A stretch of DNA of 64,000 nucleotides from Bacillus sp. A301a_S52 (GTDB lineage Bacteria; Bacillota; Bacilli; Bacillales; Salisediminibacteriaceae). Of the stretch, positions 29,383 through 38,380 are shown one piece after another; position 1 is the stretch's first letter, and every line of letters begins with the position of its first letter. The position numbers were made by a program, and so were the translations under genes. The notes under the pieces were generated by a model, which searched no databases, had not been told where the DNA came from, and worked only from the letters and a program-made list of their open reading frames with translations. The stretch is taken from assembly GCA_024701455.1 (NCBI GenBank), contig JABXYP010000001.1:2794001-2858000 (forward strand), in the 5' to 3' direction.

Positions 29383-30231
29383 TTACACTCCTGAATAAGC
29401 CATGAAGCCTCCATCCACCGGTACTGAAATGCCCGTTACAAATCGTGACAAATTTTCATCTGCCAGCCATAGGACTGTTCCCAATAAATCTTCTGCTGAA
29501 CCAAATCGTTTCATTGGTGTATGGCGTATTACTTTCTCAGCTCGCGGTGTTAATGTGCTATCTTCATTCATGAGTAATGTCTTATTTTGCTCTGTCAAGA
29601 AAAAACCTGGTGCAATGGCGTTCACACGAATGCCTACTGAGGCGAGATGTACTGCTAACCATTGAGTAAAATTAAAAACAGCGGCTTTTGCCCCTCCATA
29701 AGCAGGCACTTTTGTCATTGGTACTGAGGCTGCCATCGATGATATATTGATAACACTGCCCCCCTCACGACCCACCATTTTTTTCGTGAAAATTTGACTT
29801 GGAATGACTGTCCCCATAATATTTAAATGAAACACGTCATTAAAACCATCTATAGTTAAGTCGAAAAAAGACGTTATCGCTGCATCATCAAAATCAGCCA
29901 ACTCAAATGTTTCTTTTGTTGTAGAAGCGTCTGGGTGATTTCCACCAGCTCCGTTAATTAAAATATCACAATGACCAAATGTGTCTGTCACAATTTCTTC
30001 TGCATTTTGAACACTTTTAGCCTCCACGACATCACATGCAATGGCAATAGCCGTACCTCCGGCTTCCCTAATATCAGATGCAACTTTCTCTCCTTTTTTA
30101 CCTGTTCTGTTCAAGATTGCCACCTTCACCCCATGGCGAGCCAATTCTCTTGCAATAGCACTACAAAGGACACCACCACCACCTGTAATAACCGCAACCT
30201 TACCTGCTAAATTTTTATTAATAGTAATCAT
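29383..30231 (-). CDS. uxuB: D-mannonate oxidoreductase, SDR type
   Basis: Short-chain dehydrogenase that reduces fructuronate to mannonate in hexuronate breakdown (YjmF/UxuB of Bacillus). The 282 residues include the cofactor-binding TGGGGVLCSAIARELA, the NGAGGNHP motif, and the catalytic Ser and Tyr-x3-Lys (YGGAKAAV), then APGFFLTEQNKTLL. Context decides the substrate: its ATG overlaps the end of uxuA by four bases (ATGA), so the two are coupled. The last gene of gntR-uxuA-uxuB. Confidence 0.9.
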   Translation of the reverse strand: MITINKNLAGKVAVITGGGGVLCSAIARELARHGVKVAILNRTGKKGEKVASDIREAGGTAIAIACDVVEAKSVQNAEEIVTDTFGHCDILINGAGGNHPDASTTKETFELADFDDAAITSFFDLTIDGFNDVFHLNIMGTVIPSQIFTKKMVGREGGSVINISSMAASVPMTKVPAYGGAKAAVFNFTQWLAVHLASVGIRVNAIAPGFFLTEQNKTLLMNEDSTLTPRAEKVIRHTPMKRFGSAEDLLGTVLWLADENLSRFVTGISVPVDGGFMAYSGV

Positions 30232-31307
30232 GATAGATGCTCCTTTCCTCTCAATCTATTTAAGCTATCCCATATTCCCCATAAATACATGATTCCTAAT
30301 CCTCTATCATATAATCCATACCCCGGCCTGCCGTTTTCTCCCCATATGTGTCTGCCGTGATCGGGGCGTACATAACCTGTAAAGCCTATATCATGATATG
30401 CTTTTACCACCTCATAAATATCGATGGAGCCATCTTGACTCCTGTGAGAGGTTTCTATGAAATCGCCATTTTCAAATACTTTCACGTTTCGAATATGTGC
30501 AAAGGGAATACGGTCAGCGAACTCTCTTATCATTGCTGGAATATCATTAGAAGGGTTTATCCCTAAAGAGCCACTACATAAGGTCACCCCATTATAGTCA
30601 CTTTTCACAAGATTTAATAAGCGGCTTATATTTTTTTGCGAAGTTACAATGCGAGGCAGGCCAAATATTGGCCAAGGAGGGTCATCAGGATGTATCGCCA
30701 TTTTTATATCGTTTTCTGCTGCTACAGGGATAATTTCCTCGAGAAAGAAGCGAAGATTTTCCCATAGGTCGTCTTCTGTGACCCCTTCGTAGGCACGAAA
30801 AATATCTGTTAGATAATCAAGTCTTTCCAGTTCCCATCCTGGAAGACTAAAATGAGCTTGTTGAGAAACCATTGATATAAGCTCACTTGGTTTTATGTTA
30901 TTTATAATAGCTTTTTCATAAAACATAGCTGTAGAACCATCCGGCAAACGCTTAAACAAATCTGTTCTCGTCCAGTCAAACACAGGCATAAAATTATAGC
31001 AAATGACTTTAACACCTAATTTACCGAGATTTTCTATCGTTCGTTTATAGTGATCGATAAACGTTTTTCTACTGGTTAAACCTAATTTAATGGCCTCATG
31101 TACATTCACACTTTCCACTACATCCACTGTAAATTCATGTTTCTCAACAATTTTCTTTACTTCTAATAGTGTATCTAATGGCCAAACTTCACCTACCGGT
31201 ATATCATGCAAGGCCCATACGACTCCTTCAACACCGGGAATGTGTTTAATATGTTCTAATGAAATAGGATCATTCTTAGGACCAAACCATCGAAACATCA
31301 TCTTCAT
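30228..31307 (-). CDS. uxuA: Mannonate dehydratase
   Basis: Dehydrates D-mannonate to 2-keto-3-deoxygluconate. The 359-residue chain has the family's start MFRWFGPKNDPISLEHIKHI, an internal CYNFMPVFDWTRTDL, and the metal-site region MAIHPDDPPWPIFGLPRIV and CSGSLG. ATG at 31307 is chosen; a GTG three codons upstream lies inside the ribosome-binding region. It lies 120 bases after the regulator gene and overlaps uxuB by four bases. Confidence 0.95.
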   Translation of the reverse strand: MKMMFRWFGPKNDPISLEHIKHIPGVEGVVWALHDIPVGEVWPLDTLLEVKKIVEKHEFTVDVVESVNVHEAIKLGLTSRKTFIDHYKRTIENLGKLGVKVICYNFMPVFDWTRTDLFKRLPDGSTAMFYEKAIINNIKPSELISMVSQQAHFSLPGWELERLDYLTDIFRAYEGVTEDDLWENLRFFLEEIIPVAAENDIKMAIHPDDPPWPIFGLPRIVTSQKNISRLLNLVKSDYNGVTLCSGSLGINPSNDIPAMIREFADRIPFAHIRNVKVFENGDFIETSHRSQDGSIDIYEVVKAYHDIGFTGYVRPDHGRHIWGENGRPGYGLYDRGLGIMYLWGIWDSLNRLRGKEHLS

Positions 31308-31430
31308 ATGCCTCACTTCACCTCATTTCATAAACTGTTAACAGTGCAAACTCTAAATCTCATCTTGCTCCAAACAACACGTCTTAGGCCTATTTTAAAA
31401 TATTTGTTCTTAAGACATTTACGTGCTATA

Positions 31431-32111
31431 TCATTCTTTGAAATAAGCAGGATATTGATGCTTTAAATCAACTTGATCAATCAAAGCAAGTCGAAGATGC
31501 TCTACCACAATTTCTTCAACCCTTTCTTTATCCTTTCGCTTAATCGCTTCATACATAAGGACATGTTGATTAACGATTAAATCCCAACTGGTACTCTTAA
31601 AAAGACTCAGCATTCTTAACCGATCAAGGTGTGAGTTCATTCTCTTAATCATTAACCATGTTCTTTCTTTACCGCACGCATTAAAAATCGTTTGATGAAA
31701 ATCATCATCAAGTTTGAATAACTCCTCCATATGATCATGATTCTTTGCAAGCTCTTGCATTTTCAATAAGGCCTCTAATTTATAAAAGTCGTGTTTTGCC
31801 AAACAATCACATGCTAATTTCAGCACCTCTTTCTCCAAATGCTCGCGGATAAAACGTCCTTCCTCTACATACTCCACGTTGATAAGTGAGACATATGTTC
31901 CTTTCTGAGGGTAAATATCCAAGAGCTCATCCTTTGATAGTTGAACAAAGGCTTCTCGAATCGGTGTTCTACTTGAACTCAACCTTTCCATGTATTCCTT
32001 CTCAGAGATGCAAGTTCCTGGCTTCAGGTTTAAGCTTAATATTTCTTTTTTAATGGTATGGTAAATATAATCCCTTGCTGTTTTAAACGTTGGTTGTATT
32101 TGATCAGTCAT
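31431..32111 (-). CDS. GntR-family (FCD) regulator of the uxu genes
   Basis: A 226-residue repressor of the FadR/FCD branch. The winged helix-turn-helix covers residues 10-75 (SLNLKPGTCISEKEYMERL, SRTPIREAFVQLSKDEL), followed by the all-helical FCD ligand domain with metal-type residues in LDDDFHQTIF and the late VEEHL segment. The start at 32111 is set by AAAGAGGGAG seven bases upstream. As first gene of the operon it likely senses a hexuronate or mannonate intermediate and controls its own promoter; the 32-bp palindrome at 32481-32512 is the probable operator. Confidence 0.9.
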   Translation of the reverse strand: MTDQIQPTFKTARDYIYHTIKKEILSLNLKPGTCISEKEYMERLSSSRTPIREAFVQLSKDELLDIYPQKGTYVSLINVEYVEEGRFIREHLEKEVLKLACDCLAKHDFYKLEALLKMQELAKNHDHMEELFKLDDDFHQTIFNACGKERTWLMIKRMNSHLDRLRMLSLFKSTSWDLIVNQHVLMYEAIKRKDKERVEEIVVEHLRLALIDQVDLKHQYPAYFKE

Positions 32112-32211
32112 AGATACTCCCTCTTTACTCATTAAATTTTAGAACAATTTCTAGCTGAAACGTGTTATTTTCCATCTATTGGCCAGCTCTTTATCATATA
32201 ATGACTGTCTA

Positions 32212-32349
32212 TAAAGCGAACCTTCACTCACTGTGAATTTATGTTCTTCTCCCTCTAAGTGGTAGGTGAGTAAATCAGAATTTTAGCGTCCGTTATCTTC
32301 TCCTCTCTACTTTGATCCGGCAGTTTTTCAGACAGTTATCTGTGATAAA
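32212..32349 (+). repeat. Dispersed palindromic repeat, copy D
   Basis: Both modules are present, with the inner AAATAGAG arm deleted. Recognisable parts: GCGAACCTTCACTCA, AAATCAGAATTTTAGCG, CCGTTATCTTCTCC, and GACAGTTATCTGTGATAAA. It lies between the uxu promoter region and the gntR gene, so it would be transcribed in the leader. Confidence 0.85.
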
Positions 32350-32480
32350 TCTATGCAAAAATTTATTTAGGGTTTTATTATGTATTGAACAGGACTTTAT
32401 AGTTAGCAAGTATATGAATCTTTCGCTTACTATTCAATGTAAAGGTTGTCACAAACATCCCTCCTTTGAATATTCTTCAA

Positions 32481-32512
32481 GCTAACCATACTAATATATT
32501 AGTATGGTTAGC
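32481..32512. promoter_or_regulatory. 32-bp perfect palindrome, probable uxu operator
   Basis: The half-site GCTAACCATACTAATA is followed directly by its exact reverse complement. It covers the -10 region of the proposed minus-strand promoter of gntR-uxuA-uxuB, the right place for a repressor site. Confidence 0.7.
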
Positions 32513-32525
32513 AAGGAGACGTCAA
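32496..32525 (-). promoter_or_regulatory. Probable promoter of gntR-uxuA-uxuB
   Basis: TTGACG at 32525-32520, 18-base spacer, TAATAT at 32501-32496 on the minus strand. It leaves a leader of nearly 400 bases that includes repeat copy D. Confidence 0.55.
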
Positions 32526-32530
32526 TGTTT

Positions 32531-32550
32531 TTTAGAAAGCGCTTTCTAAA
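32531..32550. promoter_or_regulatory. 20-bp perfect palindrome resembling a catabolite-responsive element
   Basis: TTTAGAAAGC is followed by its exact complement GCTTTCTAAA. The core GAAAGCGCTTTC fits the CcpA cre pattern. It lies five bases upstream of the -35 element, consistent with carbon-catabolite control of hexuronate use. Confidence 0.65.
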
Positions 32551-32718
32551 ATTCCGTTATTAATCTGCAACATCACAGTACTTTTAATGGTTATAATAAC
32601 TTTTTTTGACTAGTATATTTCACACATACTTTATATTGCTTTCATCCTTATATTGCTTCCCCTTTAACGAAAACATTTAAAGATTTCTTCTTAATCCAAT
32701 AAAAATTTTGTAAACCTA

Positions 32719-32747
32719 TTGACTCTGGCTTATTTTTCTTATATATT
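32719..32747 (+). promoter_or_regulatory. Promoter of the tRNA-Val gene
   Basis: TTGACT at 32719-32724, 17-base spacer, TATATT at 32742-32747. The tRNA starts 21 bases later. Confidence 0.7.
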
Positions 32748-32767
32748 AATATTTGTCGTCACATTTA

Positions 32768-32843
32768 GTTCCGTTAGCTCAGTTGGGAGAGCGCCACCTT
32801 GACAGGGTGGAGGTCACTGGTTCGAGCCCAGTACGGGACACCA
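32768..32843 (+). tRNA. tRNA-Val (anticodon GAC)
   Basis: A full cloverleaf of 76 bases including the encoded CCA. Acceptor arms GTTCCGT and ACGGGAC pair (one G-U), the D arm is GCTC/GAGC, the anticodon stem CCACC/GGTGG holds loop TTGACAG with GAC at 32801-32803, and the T arm is ACTGG/CCAGT around TTCGAGC. It is a single gene with its own promoter and terminator, not part of a tRNA cluster. Confidence 0.95.
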
Positions 32844-32856
32844 TAAAAAAAACGCT

Positions 32857-32885
32857 AAACTCCTTGGGTATACAAGGGGTTTTTA
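32857..32885 (+). terminator. Terminator of the tRNA-Val gene
   Basis: AAACTCCTTG pairs with CAAGGGGTTT (one G-U) around a six-base loop, followed by TTTATTTTT. Confidence 0.85.
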
Positions 32886-33217
32886 TTTTTGTGCTAAATC
32901 AACAAAAACGTCACTATCCCATTTTGGGGACCGATTGGTGTCAAATTATTTAAAACATTGATTTCAAGAACGCACGTTTGTACCTTTAATAGTGAGGTGC
33001 TCAGAAGAAAGATCATATCCGGCAACATGTTCCATGGATATATCGGTGTTAGTCTCGACTTTATTCCATGCATAACCGCTTTGCCAATCTCACTAAACAA
33101 TTTCTCCGTTCTTCATAGTATCTTCACAAATAAATGTCACACTAACGCTTAAGCATGCTAAAATACAAGTGGCTATTCCATCAATGGTTTTTCAAAACTA
33201 ACTAAGGAGGAATAATT
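32886..33217. other. Intergenic region between the tRNA and the CueP-like gene
   Basis: No gene, repeat or convincing promoter is seen, apart from AAGGAGGA just before the next start. Confidence 0.3.
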
Positions 33218-33757
33218 ATGAAATTAAAATTAATAACAGCCTTCAGTTTGGCTGCTATCATATCAGTGGTATATTTAGTTATTTCGAGCACTGGTGATAA
33301 TCGTGCTGTAGAAGAAGAGAATGAGCAAGCTATAAAAGATATGGTACATGAGTATAGCACAACGAATGTGGAAGACGAAACAGCCTCAATAACGCCTACT
33401 GAATTGATCATCACGGATAGTGACGACCAAGAAGTGACATATGACTTAGTTGGTGACGACTTTTTTGTATCTATTGCTCCTTACGTCGAGGAAACACATC
33501 CTTGCACTTACCATAACCTTACAGGGTGCCAAGGAGAGATGATAGAGGAAGAGTTTGACATCTATATTGAGAACACAAAAGGTGAGGTCATAGTTGATGA
33601 GTCTATAACGTCACTTGCTAATGGTTTTATTGATTTGTGGCTTCCACGAGAAGAAACCTATTATATAACGATTGAGCACAACGGAAAAACAGTTGATTCT
33701 GAATTTTCTACGTTTGAAGATGATGCTACATGTATTACAACCATGCAATTACTTTAA
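33218..33757 (+). CDS. CueP-family metal-binding extracytoplasmic protein
   Basis: A 179-residue exported protein. Residues 1-25 form a signal or anchor helix (MKLKLITAFSLAAIISVVYL). The family's conserved core is present: FFVSIAPYVEETHPCTYHN, LTGCQGEM, EEFDIYIEN, ANGFIDLWLPR and the end ATCITTMQL. The three cysteines and the His residues of HPC, GC and ATC form the expected copper-binding set. CueP in Salmonella is a periplasmic copper protein; Gram-positive members are of unknown role, probably copper handling. AAGGAGGA precedes the ATG. No copper exporter or regulator is adjacent. Confidence 0.88.
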   Translation: MKLKLITAFSLAAIISVVYLVISSTGDNRAVEEENEQAIKDMVHEYSTTNVEDETASITPTELIITDSDDQEVTYDLVGDDFFVSIAPYVEETHPCTYHNLTGCQGEMIEEEFDIYIENTKGEVIVDESITSLANGFIDLWLPREETYYITIEHNGKTVDSEFSTFEDDATCITTMQLL

Positions 33758-33777
33758 TAATCACTTAGTTATGGTTA

Positions 33778-33826
33778 ACGAGCTGTTCCAAAATGTCAAC
33801 GCTTTGGGGGACAGCTCGTCTTTTTT
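33778..33826 (+). terminator. Terminator after the CueP-like gene
   Basis: ACGAGCTGT pairs with ACAGCTCGT, extended by a CCAAA/TTTGG pair, followed by CTTTTTTA. Confidence 0.8.
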
Positions 33827-33914
33827 ATTAGGTAGACATTTTCATTCAGAGAATCGCCGCCCTCTTTGCTTATTTGAGATATCTTGCTTATTAAATAGTT
33901 CTAGGCAATCGACC

Positions 33915-35039
33915 TTAAGACACCTTTTTCTTAGCTCCTTTTTTCTCAAAAGCTGAGCGAATCCAACTGCCTACTATCAACAAAAGTGGAATATAAAGCT
34001 GAAAAAGAAGATGCAGATAATAGGGAACAATTTCTAATCCGATATACAAATGTTCGATAAAATTTTCTGCAATGTAAAAGGAAGCTACTAACGGTACAAT
34101 TGCCAAAAAACCTTGCATGACTACATTTTTCTTCAGCTTCAGAATATGATTGAATGCCACATTGGCTGCATATACAAAGAGAGATATTTTATAAAATCCT
34201 CCAATAACTAAAAATAGAATACCGATAGGGTCGAGCCGCTGAATAATGTCAGCTATATTGATTTTTTTTATGGCATCGAGAAGTGGAAACGCGAGATCCC
34301 CCATCACTTCTGGTGCATTTATCGCCACAACGAGTGCTGATAGTAACGCTAATGTCAGCCCACTAACGACGATAGCACTTAAACCAGTCATGATTATTTT
34401 TTTTGTTTTATACTCTTTGAAAAATGGAAAAAACATCGTAAAAGCGATTAATTCGCCAAATGGAAATGTCGTAGCAACAGGAAAAGCGTTCGTTAACACA
34501 CGTCCCCATCCCTCTTCTAACACTGGCTCAAGGCGAGAAAAGTCTGGTAGCTGATCGATAAGCGCGAACACAATAACAAGCCCACCTAGTCCATACAAAA
34601 ATATAATCGCTAACTGCCCCGTTCTTGCGATCACTTCAATGCCGAGGGAACATGCATAAATCACCACCATTATAATAGCAATGGCAATGATATAATTAGG
34701 GGTTTTCATCATTAATTCAATAATAATTAAGTCTGTAAAATCTCTCGTTACCCGAGCAGCTATATACAAAAAGTAACCTATATACCCTATTGATACGAGC
34801 TTACCAATTATTTTCCCAAAAACATCTTCTAAGATCGATGTTAACGCTTTTCCTGGATGCTTTGAAAAAATGTAGCCATACAGTAAGAAAAACACGCTAC
34901 CAAACACCATTCCTGTTAGGATGGTCAGCCAGGCATCTTGCTGTGAGTTCATTTCTAGACCGACCACTACGGCACTCCCTAGCATAAACAAAACCATAAG
35001 CAAGAACATTTGATAATTCGTTATCTTTTCTTTATTCAT
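33915..35039 (-). CDS. Spore germinant receptor B subunit (GerAB/GerKB family permease)
   Basis: Integral membrane subunit of a germinant receptor, 374 residues with about ten predicted helices, of the endospore germination permease (APC-related) family. It begins NKEKITNYQMFLLMVLFMLGSAV, split here as NKEKITNYQMF and LLMVLFMLGSAV, and has GELIAFTMFFPFF and RLDPIGILFLVIGGFYKISL, which are usual in GerB proteins. It senses small-molecule germinants. Third gene of the A-C-B operon. The start at 35039 rests on length and a weak GGAATGAG. Confidence 0.92.
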   Translation of the reverse strand: MNKEKITNYQMFLLMVLFMLGSAVVVGLEMNSQQDAWLTILTGMVFGSVFFLLYGYIFSKHPGKALTSILEDVFGKIIGKLVSIGYIGYFLYIAARVTRDFTDLIIIELMMKTPNYIIAIAIIMVVIYACSLGIEVIARTGQLAIIFLYGLGGLVIVFALIDQLPDFSRLEPVLEEGWGRVLTNAFPVATTFPFGELIAFTMFFPFFKEYKTKKIIMTGLSAIVVSGLTLALLSALVVAINAPEVMGDLAFPLLDAIKKINIADIIQRLDPIGILFLVIGGFYKISLFVYAANVAFNHILKLKKNVVMQGFLAIVPLVASFYIAENFIEHLYIGLEIVPYYLHLLFQLYIPLLLIVGSWIRSAFEKKGAKKKVS

Positions 35040-35061
35040 TAAGACCACTCATTCCACTGCG

Positions 35062-36252
35062 TTAATTAATAGGTTTATATCTATTTCCTGTATACTCTAT
35101 AGACATCTCCACATTCACCGATGTATTTAATTCGGCAAACTCGTCCCCCCATTTATCCTTTAACTGCTTCCATAATTGTGGATCTTCTTTCCTTACAAAC
35201 TCACCAAACCCGAACACGTCCGTCTGATGCTTCTGTGCTTCTTTTAGAGAATCGATCACTAGTTCTTTTATTCTGTCTCTTCCTACCTCATTGATCTTTT
35301 CTATCTCTTTCGGGTCACTTAAGTCAATATCTCCTTTCACTTCAACGATGTTCCCATCACCTGTTATTGTAATATCTATTGTTATCTCTCCTTTATCAAC
35401 AGTGACCTCTAACTCACTATCAGCATCAAGTATTTCAATTGAAATCAAAGACTCGTCTACAGGAATAACACCGAGGGTTGTCTCGATGTTACCCACAATG
35501 TAATTAAAGCCCTTACTTTGGTCCTCCGTCATCCAATAACATAATTTATCCTCTTTAAATGCCCCAATCGTCAGGAAATTAGCTAGGGCATCTGGCTCAA
35601 TCTTTGTTACATTTTCTGGTAATCGCCCTTTCTGTACGTCTCCTATTATTTCAACTCCTGCTAAGACAGGCTCTTTTCCTATAAGTTCCATATCAATAAT
35701 TAATTCATCTAAAAATGTGGCAACAGTTGGAGCCCATACCGATTCTGATAATTCTAAAGTGGAAAATAAACTATTAGCCGGTATTTTCTCTAGCCGAGTA
35801 AAAAGAGTTAAAATATCTTTCGCTCTAGTATTACGAGCTACTGCAATGTAAAAATCTGTTCTCATCTCATCATGACGAGATAAAAGATCAATGAAACTAG
35901 CGAAGCCTTCCTCCTTCACAAATTCTTCACTAATGACAATGAAACGCAAATGAAATAAATAAAGCTGTTTCGGTGTTCGAGTAGCTAAACGTCTTAACGC
36001 TTCTGAAACAGAGGCACCAGACTCTGTAAATGTCGCTGCTGCCGCCCGCTCAGATGTTTCTTGTTCACCAATTTCTGACGCATTTATCACTTGGGTGGTG
36101 ACAAGATAGTCCCCATTATCTGCTTTATCTATTGCGATGCCAAAAACAATCCCTAAATCACCTAATTCATTTGCATCCCAGCAGCCTGATAAAAAAGGAG
36201 CTAGCATGACTAAAATCACGAGAGATAACTGCTGTAAACGTACTCGTAACAT
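35062..36252 (-). CDS. Spore germinant receptor C subunit (Ger(x)C lipoprotein)
   Basis: Lipoprotein subunit, 396 residues. The signal peptide ends in the lipobox LSGCWDANELGDLGIVFG, the family's characteristic start of the mature protein. The three Ger(x)C domains follow: TPKQLYLFHLRFIVISEEF is typical of domain 1, and the C-terminal domain ends near YTGNRYKPIN. It lies outside the inner spore membrane and is needed for receptor assembly. Five bases after the A subunit and 22 before the B subunit. Confidence 0.95.
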   Translation of the reverse strand: MLRVRLQQLSLVILVMLAPFLSGCWDANELGDLGIVFGIAIDKADNGDYLVTTQVINASEIGEQETSERAAAATFTESGASVSEALRRLATRTPKQLYLFHLRFIVISEEFVKEEGFASFIDLLSRHDEMRTDFYIAVARNTRAKDILTLFTRLEKIPANSLFSTLELSESVWAPTVATFLDELIIDMELIGKEPVLAGVEIIGDVQKGRLPENVTKIEPDALANFLTIGAFKEDKLCYWMTEDQSKGFNYIVGNIETTLGVIPVDESLISIEILDADSELEVTVDKGEITIDITITGDGNIVEVKGDIDLSDPKEIEKINEVGRDRIKELVIDSLKEAQKHQTDVFGFGEFVRKEDPQLWKQLKDKWGDEFAELNTSVNVEMSIEYTGNRYKPIN

Positions 36253-36257
36253 GAAGA

Positions 36258-37751
36258 CTATGAACCACCTTCCATTGCCGGCTGCTGCTTCTGCTGGCCT
36301 TGCTGTGAACTGCCCTTCCTTTTCAGTTTGAGCTTAGCTAAGGTAGGCAGCTGTAAATATGGCACACTATACGAGCGCAAGCTACATAGATGAAGGGTTA
36401 AAAGGATGAGACCTAAAATAACACCATATAACCCTAAAAAAGAGGCGATAATCATAAAGACGAACCTTAATAGTCTAGCGGCAATTCCCATACTATATGA
36501 GGGGCTAACAAAACTACTTATAGCAGTAAGTGCCACCACAATCACCATCGCTCCTGATACGAAGCCCGCTTCAACAGCAGCTTGACCAATAACAAGAGCC
36601 CCCACGATTGAAATTGCTGACCCGATAGCTCGTGGCATTCTTACTCCCGCTTCTCTCAATATTTCAAAGGTAAGTTCCATCGCTAGTGCTTCTACAATTG
36701 TGGGAAAAGGGGTGCCTTCCCGTTGAGCAGCTAAACTAAATAAAAGTGGGGTTGGCAGCATCTCTTGATGAAATGTCGTAATAGCAATAAACACCGATGG
36801 AACCAACAATGCTAGTATAAATGCAATGTAACGAATAAGTCGTGTGAAGAAGGCAATATCTACTCGTTGGTAGTCATCTTCCATCGATCGAAAAAAGTGA
36901 TCGAGCAGTGCTGGAACGAGTAGCGCAAAAGGCGTCCCATCAACGAGAATGGCAATACGGCCTTTTAACAAACCAGCGGCAATATTGTCAGGTCGTTCAC
37001 TATTGTAAACGGTTGGAAAAGGGGTATAGGGCTCATCCTGAATGATCTTCTCGATGTGACCACTTTCTAAAATAGATTCTTCGTTAATATTTTCAATTCT
37101 CTTCACAATTTCAGACAATATTTTTGGGTCACAAAGTCCATCAATAGACATGATAGCAATTTTCGTTTTTGTTCTACTTCCTACTTGATGATATTTAACC
37201 GTTAAATCCGAATCTTTTATCTTTCTTCTCACGAGAGCTAAATTAGATTTAAGACTTTCACTAAACGCTTCTTTCGGGCCTCTCACCACGGTTTGTGTAC
37301 CAGCTTCTTCAACACCGCGCTCTTCCCATTTTTTCGAAGCAATTAATGAACATTCATCTAATCCTTCTAACAAAAAAACCGTATCACCAGATAATAAGGC
37401 CGTCACGATGGTTTCAATCTCTTTTTCATACGCATATTCTGTCATGTGAAGAATAGTCTCATGAAGCGCTCTAAATATATGATCGAGCGTGCCATAATCA
37501 TATAGGACATTTGATCCTGCTCTCATAATCGGTTCAATGACAGCCGTTTGTACTAAGTGGTCGTTTGTTAGACCATCTGTGTAGATAAGTGCCCCTTTTA
37601 ATGTTGGAGAGCCAACACTGACAGTTCTCACAATGATATCCTCACTATGGCCTGTTCCCCAACGAATTAAATTAATGTTTTCTGACAAATCAAATGTGAG
37701 CTTCTTAGTCTGAGGTTTTTCATGTTGATTTGGCATAGCATTCTCCCTCAA
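36258..37751 (-). CDS. Spore germinant receptor A subunit (GerA family)
   Basis: First gene of the receptor operon, 497 residues. A large hydrophilic N-terminal domain (to about residue 270) with the conserved PRGPKEAFSESL-type sequence (VVRGPKEAFSE) is followed by a membrane domain of about five helices containing ILREAGVRMPRAIGSAISIVG, split here as ILREAGVRMPRAIG and SAISIVG. The tail is basic and Gln-rich. The order A, C, B on one strand is that of gerK in Bacillus subtilis rather than gerA/gerB (A, B, C). The germinant cannot be told. Confidence 0.95.
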   Translation of the reverse strand: MRENAMPNQHEKPQTKKLTFDLSENINLIRWGTGHSEDIIVRTVSVGSPTLKGALIYTDGLTNDHLVQTAVIEPIMRAGSNVLYDYGTLDHIFRALHETILHMTEYAYEKEIETIVTALLSGDTVFLLEGLDECSLIASKKWEERGVEEAGTQTVVRGPKEAFSESLKSNLALVRRKIKDSDLTVKYHQVGSRTKTKIAIMSIDGLCDPKILSEIVKRIENINEESILESGHIEKIIQDEPYTPFPTVYNSERPDNIAAGLLKGRIAILVDGTPFALLVPALLDHFFRSMEDDYQRVDIAFFTRLIRYIAFILALLVPSVFIAITTFHQEMLPTPLLFSLAAQREGTPFPTIVEALAMELTFEILREAGVRMPRAIGSAISIVGALVIGQAAVEAGFVSGAMVIVVALTAISSFVSPSYSMGIAARLLRFVFMIIASFLGLYGVILGLILLTLHLCSLRSYSVPYLQLPTLAKLKLKRKGSSQQGQQKQQPAMEGGS

Positions 37752-38033
37752 TTAAATCGTGACGTCTCCATTATCTTCTACAAAACACAAAACAATATAC
37801 GGGATAGTTAGAAAAACATAGTTTTCAATGAAAATAATGGTGATTGTTTGTCTAATAGAACGAGTTAAAACATGACTAAAACAGCCCCTAATATAGGACC
37901 CGATTTAGCCATGTTAGTTGATGAATTTGATGAGATGAAAAGGATGACATCCTCTTAGAAATATTGGTCATATTGTAGAGTTACATACGTTCGAATGGAA
38001 TCTTCTTTTGATAACCATGAGTGGATCACACTG

Positions 38034-38246
38034 TTAGTAGTAAGATGAGTGTTCCCAATCGGTGTATGTCCCACTGCCTGCACATGCATCACAATGAAAG
38101 TAATCAGGCGAGATGTAAAATTCACTGATCGGCAAATTATAGCCTTTTCCGTGACATGCTGGACATAAACCTTCGTCTTTCATTTTCATCATTTTTTTCT
38201 CATGGCGTGTTTCCTGCCATTGTAATAACGAATTTAACAATCCCAT
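38034..38246 (-). CDS. Small protein with a DnaJ-type double CXXC zinc motif
   Basis: A 70-residue protein. The start at 38246 is set by GGAGGTG six bases upstream. It has a basic helical N terminus (QETRHEKKMMKMKDEG) and then two repeats, CPACHGKGY and CDACAGSGTY, which match half of the CXXCXGXG zinc-binding repeats of DnaJ. Together they would bind one zinc ion. Unlike DnaJ there is no J domain. I do not know its role; a small chaperone-like or adaptor function is possible. Confidence 0.75.
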   Translation of the reverse strand: MGLLNSLLQWQETRHEKKMMKMKDEGLCPACHGKGYNLPISEFYISPDYFHCDACAGSGTYTDWEHSSYY

Positions 38247-38380
38247 TTTAAACACCTCCATTTTTAACCATTAGCATTTTGGAAAATGAAGGTTTTTATA
38301 CATTTAAATGTGATCTATCATTATATTTACACACTTATTTGGGCGTATGCATACATTAGTGAGAAAAGGAGGATTTATTT

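Noticed and set aside
32768-32950. Integration site of a mobile element at the tRNA-Val gene
   Set aside because: No integrase gene and no repeated tRNA 3' end are found downstream.
32753-32953. A 66-codon open frame across the tRNA-Val gene
   Set aside because: It is read through the tRNA and its terminator; tRNA structure explains the sequence.
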